A stretch of 64,000 nt of DNA from Pseudomaricurvus sp050633365 (GTDB lineage Bacteria > Pseudomonadota > Gammaproteobacteria > Pseudomonadales > Cellvibrionaceae): the NCBI GenBank assembly GCA_050633365.1, contig JBOEGJ010000043.1, positions 1 through 64,000 on the forward strand, in the 5' to 3' direction. Each line of letters starts with the position of its first letter. The first letter of the stretch is position 1. The position numbers and the translations under genes are program-made. Below, one piece after another: positions 36,665 through 46,038 of the stretch. The notes under the pieces were generated by a model. The model searched no databases. It was not told where the DNA came from and was given only the letters and a program-made list of their open reading frames with translations.

Positions 36665-37864
36665 TTACAAACCCAATACGGCTTTGCAGATAATATTCTT
36701 CTGAATTTCGTTACTGCCACCGTAAATCGTCGTTTTACGATGATTAAAGTAGGCTGGTGCACTATTGGCTGCAGCACCTGGCCCCACCATAGGCCCTTCA
36801 AAGCCGTACTCGAACTGATCTTTTACAAATGGAACGGCGTAGTAACCGGCAATTTCCATTTTAAGCTCGTCAATTTGCTGAGCAATCTCGGTACCTTTGA
36901 TTTTCAAAATGGAGGATTCAGGCCCTGGCGCTTTACCCGTACTGACCGCAGCCAAGGTGCGCAAATCGGTGTATTCCAGAGCGAGAAGATCGATCTCCAA
37001 AGCGGCAACTTTTTGTGCAAAGGCAGGGTCTTCCATCAACGGCTGACCAAAATGATTGGTCTCTGCCGCCAACTGCTTCACTTGTGCCAGAACCTCTTTG
37101 CTCTTAGCCACGCCGGCAATACCGGTACGTTCATGAGTCAGAAGTACTTTGGCGTAAGTCCAGCCCTTGCCTTCTTCGCCAATCAAATTTTCAACCGGCA
37201 CACGAACGTTATCGAAATGAATTTCGTTGACTTCACGGGTTTCGTCTAACAAATAGATAGGAGAAACATTGATGCCTGGGGTCTTCATATCGATCAACAA
37301 AAAGCTAATGGACTCTTGATTCTTCGCCTCGCTACCTGCGGTGCGAACCAAGCAGAAAATCCAATCCGCATGCTGGCCCAAGGTGGTCCAAGTTTTTGTA
37401 CCATTGACCACATACTCGTCGCCTTCACGGACTGCGGTGGTTTTCAGCGACGCCAAGTCAGATCCGGAGTTTGGCTCTGAATAACCCTGACACCACCACA
37501 CTTTACTGCCGAGAATATCGGGCAGAAAACGTTGCTTTTGCTCTTCGTTACCAAAGGAGTAAATAACCGGTGCCACCATATTCATTCCGAATGGAATCAC
37601 CCCGGGAGCGCCAGCTTTGGCACACTCGTTACTCCAGATGTACTTTTGAGTTGGAGTCCAACCAGTACCGCCGTATTCCACTGGCCAATTGACCGCGGCC
37701 CAGCCTTTATCAGCTAAGATCTGCTGCCATTCAACAAAATCTTCTTTGGTAAAGTGCAGCTCTCGCTTGGACTTTTCAGCAATCTTTGCTGGTAATTTTT
37801 CTTTTAGGAACGATCGCACTTCTTCTTGAAAGGCGAGTTCTTCCTCAGAAAACTCTACGTTCAT
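36665..37864 (-). CDS. Acyl-CoA dehydrogenase, PimC-like large subunit
   Basis: This 399-residue flavoenzyme introduces the alpha-beta double bond into an acyl-CoA. Signatures are WPVEYGGTGWTPTQKYIWSN, CQGYSEPNSGSDLASLKTTA for FAD binding, and VNGTKTWTTLGQHADWIFCL. The likely catalytic base is E245 in LLTHERTGIAG (the helix-G position of isovaleryl-CoA dehydrogenase), because the C-terminal motif is IYGGSNEIQKN without the YEGT Glu. It resembles PimC, the large subunit of pimeloyl-CoA dehydrogenase, and pairs with the PimD-like gene 11 bp downstream. AGAGAGAAACC precedes ATG 37864. Confidence 0.88.
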   Translation of the reverse strand: MNVEFSEEELAFQEEVRSFLKEKLPAKIAEKSKRELHFTKEDFVEWQQILADKGWAAVNWPVEYGGTGWTPTQKYIWSNECAKAGAPGVIPFGMNMVAPVIYSFGNEEQKQRFLPDILGSKVWWCQGYSEPNSGSDLASLKTTAVREGDEYVVNGTKTWTTLGQHADWIFCLVRTAGSEAKNQESISFLLIDMKTPGINVSPIYLLDETREVNEIHFDNVRVPVENLIGEEGKGWTYAKVLLTHERTGIAGVAKSKEVLAQVKQLAAETNHFGQPLMEDPAFAQKVAALEIDLLALEYTDLRTLAAVSTGKAPGPESSILKIKGTEIAQQIDELKMEIAGYYAVPFVKDQFEYGFEGPMVGPGAAANSAPAYFNHRKTTIYGGSNEIQKNIICKAVLGL

Positions 37865-37955
37865 GGTTTCTCTCCCACTGCTTTGGTTAATTAGTATTTA
37901 CTTCACTGAGTTAAATTAAATGAAGTTTTAGCTCTCGAGATTAATCACGCGCTCG

Positions 37956-39110
37956 CTAGGCGCTTAACTCTTTCACCATATTGCGCGCTATAACAATTTG
38001 TTGAATTTGTGTGGTTCCTTCATACAGACGAAACAATCGAACATCGCGATAAAAGCGTTCCACAGCGTATTCCGAGATATAACCCGCACCGCCATGTATT
38101 TGTACGGCTTTATCCGCAACTCGGCCCACCATTTCTGTACAAAATAATTTACAACAGGCCGCTTCGGTGGAAGTCATCTGGCCTTCGTCTCGCTTGCGAG
38201 CGGCATCGAGTACCATGGCCTTACCGGCATAAGCCTCTGCCTTCGAGTCAGACAGCATGGCCTGTATCAATTGATGCTCACAGATGGGTTTGCCGAACTG
38301 TTCTCTTTCAATTGAAAAGCGCAGAGCGTCGTCAATCAAACGTTCAGCGATTCCCACGCTCACCGACGAGATGTGCAGTCGACCTCGGTCAAGTACTTTC
38401 ATCGCGGTGTAAAACCCCTTTCCTTCGATACCGCCAATTAAGTTCTCTGCCGGAACGCGAACATTTTCAAAAATGACATCGCTGGTATAGGAACCTGCCT
38501 GGCCCATTTTCTTGTCATTAGGGCCAAGCGATAAGCCCTCGCTGCCGGCCTCGACGATAAAAGCCGACACACCTTTCGCGCCTTTTACGTCGGGATTAGT
38601 TCGAGCCATCACGGTAAACGTACCGGCCCTAGGCGCATTGGTAATAAAACGCTTGGTGCCATTGAGAATGTAATCATCACCATCGCGGATGGCTGTGGTT
38701 TTTACCGCCGCCGAATCTGAGCCGACATCGGGCTCGGTCAAGCAAAATGAGCCAATCAACTCCCCGGAGGCATATTTGGGCAGATACTTTTGCTTTTGCG
38801 CATCAGTGCCGTCAAACACAATTCCCGCCGAGCCAATACCGTTGTTGGTACCGATGAGCGACCGAAAGGCGGGGGATGTGCGGCCTAATTCCATGGCTAC
38901 TAAAATTTCCTCCTCCATGGTCAATCCTAGGCCGCCGTATTGCTCCGGTATGGTGAGACCAAACAAGCCCATTTCACGCATTTCTTCGATGACTTCATCG
39001 GGGATAGCATCCTCTTCGGCCACTAGAGCTTCTAAGGGAACCAAACGGTCTCGGACATAACGCCTAACCACATCCAGCAGTGCATTTAGAGTTTCGCTAT
39101 CTCTGATCAC
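37956..39110 (-). CDS. Acyl-CoA dehydrogenase, classical homotetrameric type
   Basis: This 384-residue flavoenzyme has the full canonical pattern: LFGLTIPEQYGGLGLTMEEE, FCLTEPDVGSDSAAVKTTA, NGTKRFITNAPRAGTFTVMA, EREQFGKPICEHQLIQAMLS and the catalytic Glu in RLYEGTTQIQ (E364). It is first in the minus-strand operon, followed after 91 bp by the PimC/PimD-like pair. Its start is divergent from the ligase gene with 177 bp between them, so the two halves of the cluster probably share a control region. It may act on shorter or branched intermediates than the paired enzyme. Confidence 0.92.
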   Translation of the reverse strand: MIRDSETLNALLDVVRRYVRDRLVPLEALVAEEDAIPDEVIEEMREMGLFGLTIPEQYGGLGLTMEEEILVAMELGRTSPAFRSLIGTNNGIGSAGIVFDGTDAQKQKYLPKYASGELIGSFCLTEPDVGSDSAAVKTTAIRDGDDYILNGTKRFITNAPRAGTFTVMARTNPDVKGAKGVSAFIVEAGSEGLSLGPNDKKMGQAGSYTSDVIFENVRVPAENLIGGIEGKGFYTAMKVLDRGRLHISSVSVGIAERLIDDALRFSIEREQFGKPICEHQLIQAMLSDSKAEAYAGKAMVLDAARKRDEGQMTSTEAACCKLFCTEMVGRVADKAVQIHGGAGYISEYAVERFYRDVRLFRLYEGTTQIQQIVIARNMVKELSA

Positions 39111-39287
39111 TGTGAGCTCCCAATAGTGATGATTAATCAGTCAAATATAGGTATAAATACTAACAAGCAATTCCGCACAGTGGAACCAAAGAGTGAAAAG
39201 TGATAAAAATAGCCCACGCTTTGGCGTCTATCCAATACCGAGAACGTCGATTTACTGCGAAAAATGATAATGAGAGAGAGACCCGCG

Positions 39288-41177
39288 ATGTCCACCCAAC
39301 CTGCGTCACAAAGCCCGCTAGCCACCGAATTACATAATATGAAGGCCATTGAAGCCTTTGAATCTCATCCGCTGGCAGAGCGTTATCCTTGGAATAATAC
39401 TTACGATTTGGTCATTAACGCCTGCCAAAAATGGGGAGAAGATACGGCGTTAGAATTCATGCCCACCGCCGCCAAAGATGAGGCAACTCTGCCTATTAGC
39501 TATTTACAACTGGCAGGTAGAATGAACCAGACTGCCAATCTACTGCATAGCTTGGGTGTTCGCTCTACTGATGCGGTATCGATAATGCTGCCTACCCTGC
39601 CGCAGACCTTCTATTGCATTTGGGGCGCGCAAGCGGCGGGCATCACCAGCCCATTAAATCCGCTGTTGGAACCTCATCATTTGTCCGAAATTATTGGCGT
39701 CACAGAATCCAAGGTACTCATTACCATGGCGCCAGCTCAGGGGAATCGTGAACTTTGGGACAAAGCCGTCGCCGTGGCTAAAGAAGCCTCAGGTTTGACC
39801 CACATGGTGGTTATCACCATCCCAGGCTTGACCGAAGACTTACCCGAAGCGCCCCGCGACGGTATCACTATGGTGGATTACACCGCCTTGATCGACCAGC
39901 AAAATGCCGCCGAGTTGGATTCAAAGCGAGTCTTTAAGGCCGATGATGCCGCAGCCTATATGCATACCGGTGGAACCACTGGTCGCCCGAAAGTTGCTCA
40001 GCTCAACCACGGTCACTTTGCTTTCATCGCACAGCTGACCGACGACATGACCAAGAACCGCCCGCGCACACCAACACCTTGCGCGCTGCCGATGTTTCAC
40101 ATTTTTGGTTTGGTCGCTACCGGGATTGCGGCATTTGTTTCTGGCCGCAACGTGGTCATCTTGTCGCCTACGGGATTCAGAAATCCCAACGTGGTTCAGA
40201 ATTTTTGGGCACATGTTGACCGTTTTAAATTTCAAGGCATCGCCGCAGTGCCAACGATTCTATCTGTACTCTATGAAGTTCCCATCGGAGATAATGATAT
40301 TTCATCGCTGGATGAAATCGTCAGTGGCGCGGCCCCTCTTCCGGACCACTTAAAAATTAATTTCGAAGAACGCTTCGATTGCTGGGTCAGAAATGGCTAC
40401 GGCATGACCGAAAGTAGCTGTGTGCTCTCTCACAGCCAACGCGATACCGCAGTGCCTATGGGCAGCTGTGGTTTACGTGTGCCTTACGCCGAGCGTATCG
40501 TCGCTCATGTTGACGGCAACCGTCTGGTAAAAGTCTGTGAGCCTAATCAAGCTGGCGTTGTACTATCGCGCGGCCCCAACATTTTTGCCGGTTATTTAGA
40601 ACAAGAAGACAACGACAAAGCTTGGGTCGACGGCTGGTTTAACACCGGAGATATGGGCTATGAAGACGAGAATGGCTTTCTATTTTTAACCGGTCGAGCC
40701 AAGGATTTGATCATTCGCGGCGGCCATAACATCGATCCAGTTTTGATCGAAGAGCCTTTGCTCGCTCACCCCGATGTGGCTAATGCGGTCGCGGTAGGCC
40801 AACCCGATCCCCACGCGGGCGAATTGCCCATGGCATTTGTGGTCGCCAAACCAGGCCACACCATTGATGTCGACGCACTCCTACAATACGCGGCAGAGAC
40901 TATTTCGGAACGTGCCGCGATTCCAAAACGTATTCAAATCGTCGATGAAATCCCTCTGACGGCCGTGGCCAAAATATTTAAGCCAAAACTGCGTGAAATG
41001 GCCACCGAATATGCGTTAAAAGCGCTGCTAACAGATGCGGATATTGAAGCTGCGGTCAGTGCCTCTACCGATCAGTTGAAAGGGCTACAAGCGCAAGTGA
41101 TTCTGGCGAAACCGGATCAGCTAGCCGCCAGTGAAAAGCTACTGCAGTCTTTCCCTATTCATATCGACTTTCAATAA
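39288..41177 (+). CDS. Acyl-CoA ligase (AMP-forming)
   Basis: It activates the carboxylic acid that enters the linked beta-oxidation cluster. From ATG 39288 the protein has 629 residues, longer than the average ligase. It carries the P-loop YMHTGGTTGRPKVAQLNH, the NGYGMTESSCVLSHS motif, FNTGDMGYEDENGFLFLTGR, KDLIIRGGHNIDPVLIEEPL and the catalytic lysine region VAKIFKPKLREM. GAGAGAGAC lies just before ATG 39288; an in-frame ATG at 39264 is weaker. Thiolase follows after 29 bp. By analogy with PimA the substrate could be a dicarboxylic or medium-chain acid, but long-chain or steroid side-chain acids are not excluded. Confidence 0.88.
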   Translation: MSTQPASQSPLATELHNMKAIEAFESHPLAERYPWNNTYDLVINACQKWGEDTALEFMPTAAKDEATLPISYLQLAGRMNQTANLLHSLGVRSTDAVSIMLPTLPQTFYCIWGAQAAGITSPLNPLLEPHHLSEIIGVTESKVLITMAPAQGNRELWDKAVAVAKEASGLTHMVVITIPGLTEDLPEAPRDGITMVDYTALIDQQNAAELDSKRVFKADDAAAYMHTGGTTGRPKVAQLNHGHFAFIAQLTDDMTKNRPRTPTPCALPMFHIFGLVATGIAAFVSGRNVVILSPTGFRNPNVVQNFWAHVDRFKFQGIAAVPTILSVLYEVPIGDNDISSLDEIVSGAAPLPDHLKINFEERFDCWVRNGYGMTESSCVLSHSQRDTAVPMGSCGLRVPYAERIVAHVDGNRLVKVCEPNQAGVVLSRGPNIFAGYLEQEDNDKAWVDGWFNTGDMGYEDENGFLFLTGRAKDLIIRGGHNIDPVLIEEPLLAHPDVANAVAVGQPDPHAGELPMAFVVAKPGHTIDVDALLQYAAETISERAAIPKRIQIVDEIPLTAVAKIFKPKLREMATEYALKALLTDADIEAAVSASTDQLKGLQAQVILAKPDQLAASEKLLQSFPIHIDFQ

Positions 41178-41206
41178 ATCGAGCAATAACAGCGCGGAGA
41201 TTAACC

Positions 41207-42412
41207 ATGACTCAAGACGCTTACATTTATGACGGCGGTCGCAGTGCTTTTGGTCGACATGGGGGAGCGCTGTCGAGCGTTCGCCCCGATGATTTATTAG
41301 CTCATGTCATTTCTAGCTTGGTGCAACGCAATAACTTTGATCTCGCCAGCTATGAAGATGTGATCGCTGGATCAACCAATCAGGCCGGTGAAGATAGCCG
41401 CAACGTGGCTCGTTTTTCGGGCTTGCTAGCAGGCTTACCAATGGAAACCGGCGGCATTACCGTCAACCGTTTGTGTGGTTCTAGTTTGGCTGCAGCGCTT
41501 GACGCAGCCCGCTGCGTCAAGGTTGGCGAAGGGGATTTATTTGTCGCCGCAGGTGTCGAATCCATGAGCCGAGCACCGCTGGTTGTCTCGAAAGCCATCA
41601 GTGCATTTGACCGCAATCAAGAAATCGCCGATACCACCATGGGCGCTCGATTTACCAATGCAAAAATTATCGATCAGTTTGGCAGCCATACCATGCCACA
41701 AACGGCCGATAATATTGCCGCGGATTTGGGTATCACCCGGGAGCAAAGCGATGCCTTTGCCTTGGCCTCACAAGCAAAGTATCAAACGGCGAAAGCCAAT
41801 GGCTTTTATGTCGACGAGATCATTCCTATCGACGTCAAGCAGGGCCGAAAGAAACCCACACTGACGGTCGATAGCGATGAACATCCACGAGCTGAAACTC
41901 AACTCTCGTCACTGCAGCAGCTCTCGCCGCTATTCGACGGCGGTGTCGTGACTGCCGGCAATGCCTCCGGTATTAACGATGGCGCATCCGCGGTACTCAT
42001 CGGAAACGAAGCAGTTGGGCAATCGGCCGGGCTAACACCTCGAGCTCGTATCCTCGCTGGCGCCATCGCCGGAGTAGAGCCCCGAGTAATGGGATTGGGC
42101 CCGGTACCGGCGACCCAGAAAGCGCTCACTCGAGCGGGTTTAAGCATCGATGACCTCGATGTTATGGAGTTTAACGAAGCCTTTGCGACTCAGGCTCTCG
42201 GCTGCATGAAACAGTTAGGCATTGCCTTTGATGACCCGCGCGTGAATGCCAACGGTGGCGCTATTGCCATTGGACATCCTTTGGGCGCCTCGGGTACTCG
42301 CATCCTTTACACCGCACTTCGTCAGCTAGAAAAAACGGGCGGACGCTACGGCCTAGCGACAATGTGTATCGGCATAGGCCAAGGCATCGCCGTCATCATC
42401 GAACGACTCTAA
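41207..42412 (+). CDS. Acetyl-CoA acyltransferase (thiolase)
   Basis: It cleaves 3-ketoacyl-CoA to acetyl-CoA and a shortened acyl-CoA. The 401-residue protein has the catalytic triad of thiolases: C90 in VNRLCGSSLAAALDA, H357 in AIGHPLGASG and C387 in GLATMCIGIGQG, plus VMEFNEAFATQALG. GGAG precedes ATG 41207. It is the second gene of the plus-strand part of the cluster, analogous to PimB, and is followed 55 bp later by the bifunctional hydratase/dehydrogenase. Confidence 0.94.
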   Translation: MTQDAYIYDGGRSAFGRHGGALSSVRPDDLLAHVISSLVQRNNFDLASYEDVIAGSTNQAGEDSRNVARFSGLLAGLPMETGGITVNRLCGSSLAAALDAARCVKVGEGDLFVAAGVESMSRAPLVVSKAISAFDRNQEIADTTMGARFTNAKIIDQFGSHTMPQTADNIAADLGITREQSDAFALASQAKYQTAKANGFYVDEIIPIDVKQGRKKPTLTVDSDEHPRAETQLSSLQQLSPLFDGGVVTAGNASGINDGASAVLIGNEAVGQSAGLTPRARILAGAIAGVEPRVMGLGPVPATQKALTRAGLSIDDLDVMEFNEAFATQALGCMKQLGIAFDDPRVNANGGAIAIGHPLGASGTRILYTALRQLEKTGGRYGLATMCIGIGQGIAVIIERL

Positions 42413-42467
42413 TTTAAAACGCATAAGCACAACAAATTGGCACAGCACCAACATTCAGGAGAGCAAC

Positions 42468-44567
42468 ATGTCTGTAGTAAATTATCAGGTTGAAAATAAT
42501 ATCGGTATTATTCGAGTTAACAACCCTCCGGTAAACGCCCTATCACAAGCGTTGCGTATTGGAATCCAAGACGCCATCAAAACCGCTCAAAATGATGACA
42601 GTAAAGCGATTGTTATTTTGTGCGAAGGCCGTACTTTTATTGCTGGCGCCGATATTACCGAATTCGGTAAACCGCCCATGGCGCCGTCGCTTCCCGACGT
42701 GGTCGAAGAGATAGAACAATCCACAAAACCCGTGATTGCAGCGCTTCACGGCACCGCCCTCGGCGGAGGCTTAGAAGTCGCCCTGGGTAGTCACTACCGC
42801 GTAGCTTTAGCCAGCGCCAAAGTTGGCTTACCCGAAGTAAAACTGGGTCTTTTACCTGGCGCCGGCGGCACCCAACGCACACCGAGATTAACCGGAGTCA
42901 AAGCGGCACTGGATTTAATGACTTCAGGTAATCCAATAGGTGCCGGCAAGGCACAATCGATCAACTTGATTGACGAAATCGTCGAGGGAGATTTGTTAGC
43001 CGGCGCCGTCACTTTCGCCGAAAAAATCATTGCGCAAAACGCTCCAATCAAACGCAGTGGTCAACTCAACGTTGATGACAGCGACAATAACGCCGAGTTC
43101 TTTGCCGCCTATCGCAAGAATTTGGCACGCAGAGCAAAAGGTCAAATCGCCCCACAGAACATTGTCAGTTGCGTAGAAGCTGCGGCCAATCAATCGCTTA
43201 GCGAAGGCCTAAAAGTAGAGCGCGATCTATTTATGGAGTGCATCACCTCGCCACAGTCGGCGGCAATGCGCCACATGTTTTTCGCCGAGCGCGAAGCGGC
43301 CAAAGTTAAAGGCCTCGCCAAAGATACGCCGCTGCGAGAAATTAAATCCGTGGGAATCATCGGTGGTGGCACTATGGGTGGTGGCATCGCCATGAACTTT
43401 GCCAACGTCGGCATCCCGGTAAAGCTACTCGAGATCAGTGACGAAGGGCTGAAACGCGGTCTAGGAATTATCGAAAAAAACTACGCCATCAGCGCAAAAA
43501 AGGGCAAGCTTACCGAACAACAAATGCAACAGTGTTTGAGTCTTGTTGAAGGCACCACCAACTACGACGACCTGAATGATGTCGATCTCGTTATTGAAGC
43601 TGTGTTCGAGAACATCAACATCAAAAAAGAAGTGTTCACTAAGCTCGACCAAGTCTGTAAGCCTGGCGCAATATTGGCAACCAACACATCTTATCAAGAT
43701 GTGGATCAAATCGCGGCGGCTACCCAGCGCCCAGAAGACGTCATCGGTCTGCACTTCTTTAGTCCCGCCAATGTGATGAAGCTACTGGAAATCGTTCGCG
43801 GAGAAAAAACCGCAGACGATGTCATTGCGACCTGTATGAAGATCGCAAAAACCATTCGTAAGGTTCCAGTTCTCGCTCGCGTTTGTTACGGCTTTATCGG
43901 CAACCGCATGCTGCAACCGTATTTTCGTGAAGCACAGCTGTGCTTGATCGAAGGCTCTACCCCCGAGAAAATTGACAGCGTCATGGAAGAGTTTGGCATG
44001 GCCATGGGCCCCATTGCGGTAAGTGATCTTGCGGGTATCGATATCGGCTACAAAGCTCGAGAAACCCTGTCTGACGATGAGAAGGGACCCGCCAAAACCT
44101 TTTGCGTTTCCGACGCTTTGGTCGAAATGGATCGTTTAGGTCAAAAATCTGGAGCTGGCTTTTATACCTACGATCCGCAAACGCGCCAGCGCATGAACGA
44201 CGACAAGGTCATGGAAATCGTTGAAACCCAGGCCAAGCTCCAAGGCATCGAGCGCCGTGACATCGATGAAGACGAACTCTTGAAGCGCATGACGTTTGGC
44301 TTAATCAATGAAGGCGCAAAGGTACTTGAAGAGGGTATTGCTCAACGCCCTAGCGACATCGACGTGGTCTATATCTACGGTTATGGCTACCCAGTATCTC
44401 GCGGTGGCCCCATGCACTACGCCGATAGCATCGGTCTCAAAACCATCTACGAGACTATTTGCCAATACGCACAAGACTTTGGTGAGGAGTTCTGGCAGCC
44501 ATCGGCATTACTGAAGCAGCTGGCAGAGGAAGGCAAAACCTTCGCGCAGTGGGCTCAGGAAAGCTAA
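42468..44567 (+). CDS. Bifunctional enoyl-CoA hydratase / 3-hydroxyacyl-CoA dehydrogenase
   Basis: This 699-residue fusion does two steps of beta-oxidation. The N-terminal crotonase domain (1-190) has the oxyanion and catalytic segments FIAGADITEFG, LHGTALGGGLEVALG (E103) and VGLPEVKLGLLPGAGGTQRT (E123). The dehydrogenase domain starts with the NAD site VGIIGGGTMGGGIAMNFAN (295-313) and has the catalytic His in IGLHFFSPANVMKLLE. The domain order and length match PimF and FadJ/FadB-like proteins. AGGAGAGC precedes ATG 42468. With the ligase, thiolase and dehydrogenases nearby, the cluster encodes a complete beta-oxidation cycle. Confidence 0.94.
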   Translation: MSVVNYQVENNIGIIRVNNPPVNALSQALRIGIQDAIKTAQNDDSKAIVILCEGRTFIAGADITEFGKPPMAPSLPDVVEEIEQSTKPVIAALHGTALGGGLEVALGSHYRVALASAKVGLPEVKLGLLPGAGGTQRTPRLTGVKAALDLMTSGNPIGAGKAQSINLIDEIVEGDLLAGAVTFAEKIIAQNAPIKRSGQLNVDDSDNNAEFFAAYRKNLARRAKGQIAPQNIVSCVEAAANQSLSEGLKVERDLFMECITSPQSAAMRHMFFAEREAAKVKGLAKDTPLREIKSVGIIGGGTMGGGIAMNFANVGIPVKLLEISDEGLKRGLGIIEKNYAISAKKGKLTEQQMQQCLSLVEGTTNYDDLNDVDLVIEAVFENINIKKEVFTKLDQVCKPGAILATNTSYQDVDQIAAATQRPEDVIGLHFFSPANVMKLLEIVRGEKTADDVIATCMKIAKTIRKVPVLARVCYGFIGNRMLQPYFREAQLCLIEGSTPEKIDSVMEEFGMAMGPIAVSDLAGIDIGYKARETLSDDEKGPAKTFCVSDALVEMDRLGQKSGAGFYTYDPQTRQRMNDDKVMEIVETQAKLQGIERRDIDEDELLKRMTFGLINEGAKVLEEGIAQRPSDIDVVYIYGYGYPVSRGGPMHYADSIGLKTIYETICQYAQDFGEEFWQPSALLKQLAEEGKTFAQWAQES

Positions 44568-44574
44568 ACCACAA

Positions 44575-44608
44575 TGGCAGGCTTCTCGGGCAATCCTTAA
44601 GCCTGCCA
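44575..44608 (+). terminator. Hairpin after the bifunctional hydratase/dehydrogenase gene
   Basis: TGGCAGGCTT (44575-44584) pairs perfectly with AAGCCTGCCA (44599-44608) around a 14-nt loop, 8 bp after the stop. A C-run, not a T-run, follows, so intrinsic termination is uncertain; the hairpin may instead protect the mRNA 3' end. Confidence 0.5.
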
Positions 44609-44818
44609 ACTCCCCCCCCAAAAAAACGCCACCAAGGGTAAATGTCATTTAGGCGGCATTCTTTTCGATCCCCCTGAACTACACTGATAATTCACTGAAT
44701 GACTCAACTGAATACCGAGCAGCACAAAGATCTAATAATCCTGTCTTTGCGCCGCTACGATCTACCAGCTGACTCTCTCTACCACGCACAAAACAAGAGC
44801 TCACAAAGAGGCCTAGCT

Positions 44819-45394
44819 ATGAACGCGAAACAAGCCGACTTCACCGCCATGACCAACGCCACCCCAGAAGATTGGGGAATTATCGCCAGCCACTATGGGG
44901 ACTTTGCGAAAGCCCTATGTGGACGACTGCTAGAGCACCTAAAACTCCTCGATGGAGATTTTGGTGGCTTTCCTGTTGATCGCTTGGAGCACTGCCTGCA
45001 AACGGCGACAAGAGCTCATAGAGATGGGCGCGATGAGGAATATGTGGTTTGCGCGCTATTACACGATATTGGCGACACCTTGGGGCCAACCAACCACGCA
45101 GATGTCGCAGCGACTATTTTGCAGCCCTACATCAGTGAAGAGAATTACTGGATCATCAAACACCACGGCATCTTCCAAGGGTATTACTTTTTCCACCATC
45201 TGGGGCTCGACCGAAACGCTCGCGACGAGTTTAAGGATCACCCTTACTACCAAGCCTGCGCGCACTTTTGTCACGCATACGATCAAAACAGCTTTGACAA
45301 AGACTATGACAGTGAGCCCCTTGAGTTTTTCATCCCTATGATGGAGCGGGTCTTTGCCGCACCCAAGCAATCGCTCTACAAAGAAGCAATGTAA
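44819..45394 (+). CDS. HD-domain protein with PhnZ/MIOX-like metal-ligand pattern
   Basis: From ATG 44819 the protein has 191 residues, with GAGG 8-11 nt upstream; a longer frame starts at 44699. Possible metal ligands are H58 (RLEHCLQTATRAHRDG), H82-D83 (VVCALLHDIGDTLGP), H93 (TNHADVAATIL), H115/H116 (WIIKHHGIFQGYYF) and D155 (FCHAYDQNSFD). This order (H, HD, H, H, D) is that of mixed-valent diiron HD oxygenases such as PhnZ and inositol oxygenase, but HD phosphohydrolases share part of it. The substrate is unknown. It stands alone after the beta-oxidation cluster, with no phosphonate or inositol genes in view. Confidence 0.75.
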   Translation: MNAKQADFTAMTNATPEDWGIIASHYGDFAKALCGRLLEHLKLLDGDFGGFPVDRLEHCLQTATRAHRDGRDEEYVVCALLHDIGDTLGPTNHADVAATILQPYISEENYWIIKHHGIFQGYYFFHHLGLDRNARDEFKDHPYYQACAHFCHAYDQNSFDKDYDSEPLEFFIPMMERVFAAPKQSLYKEAM

Positions 45395-45598
45395 TTTCTT
45401 GTCTACTGATTAAGACGACTCAAGCAGCGAAGCCCTGGGCGGCGCTGCTATCCCTCCGATCCCCTCTAACAATCGATAACTCGCTGCCGAAATCTCCGTG
45501 ACACTCGCGGGGCCGATCCAGAATACCCCCCTCTATTCAGACAAGATTCAGTTGCCTCATCGAATAATGGCATCGAATTTCTTTGAATAGGTCGCGCC

Positions 45599-45970
45599 AT
45601 GAAAACTGTTATCGCAACATTCGCTCTACTACTGGTATTTGTGACCCCTGCAGCACTGTCGCACAGCGATGGTCATGGGCATCGAAACAGCCACACCAAA
45701 AGAGACCATCATTACGATCACGGCAAACATCATGATCGACATTGTGATCATCGTAAAAAACACCGTAAAGACAAGCACCACAAGAAGTACCACAACTATT
45801 CTAGTCAATACAACCGCTATAACGGTTACAACCACTTTAATAGCTACAACCGCTACAACAACTTTTACGATTCCTTCAACAACAGATTTCAATCGAATCT
45901 ATTTGGCGCAAAATCCTTTCATGTAAACCATCATTTTCATGGATTTAACATTTGCTACATCAGACACTAA
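45599..45970 (+). CDS. Secreted His-rich protein with Tyr/Asn-rich tail
   Basis: The 123-residue protein has a signal peptide (FALLLVFVTPAALS) and then a basic His-rich region (residues 22-60) and a low-complexity Tyr/Asn/Phe segment (residues 61-95, short units such as YNRYNGYNHFNSYNRYNNF). About 21 residues are His. It probably binds divalent metal in the periplasm or outside the cell. The codons within the Tyr/Asn region differ (TAT/TAC, AAT/AAC), so selection on the protein rather than recent DNA slippage is likely. I do not recognise a named family. No metal transporter is adjacent. Confidence 0.65.
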   Translation: MKTVIATFALLLVFVTPAALSHSDGHGHRNSHTKRDHHYDHGKHHDRHCDHRKKHRKDKHHKKYHNYSSQYNRYNGYNHFNSYNRYNNFYDSFNNRFQSNLFGAKSFHVNHHFHGFNICYIRH

Positions 45971-46038
45971 AGATGAGGGGACTAGCCTGTGCTAGACTCG
46001 CCACATTCAGACCGCTTGGAGTCAACTGAGGTATTATC

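Noticed and set aside
45423..45449. AGCAGCG/CGCTGCT hairpin after the HD-domain gene
   Set aside because: Seven-base arms, no T-run on either strand, so too weak to list as a terminator.
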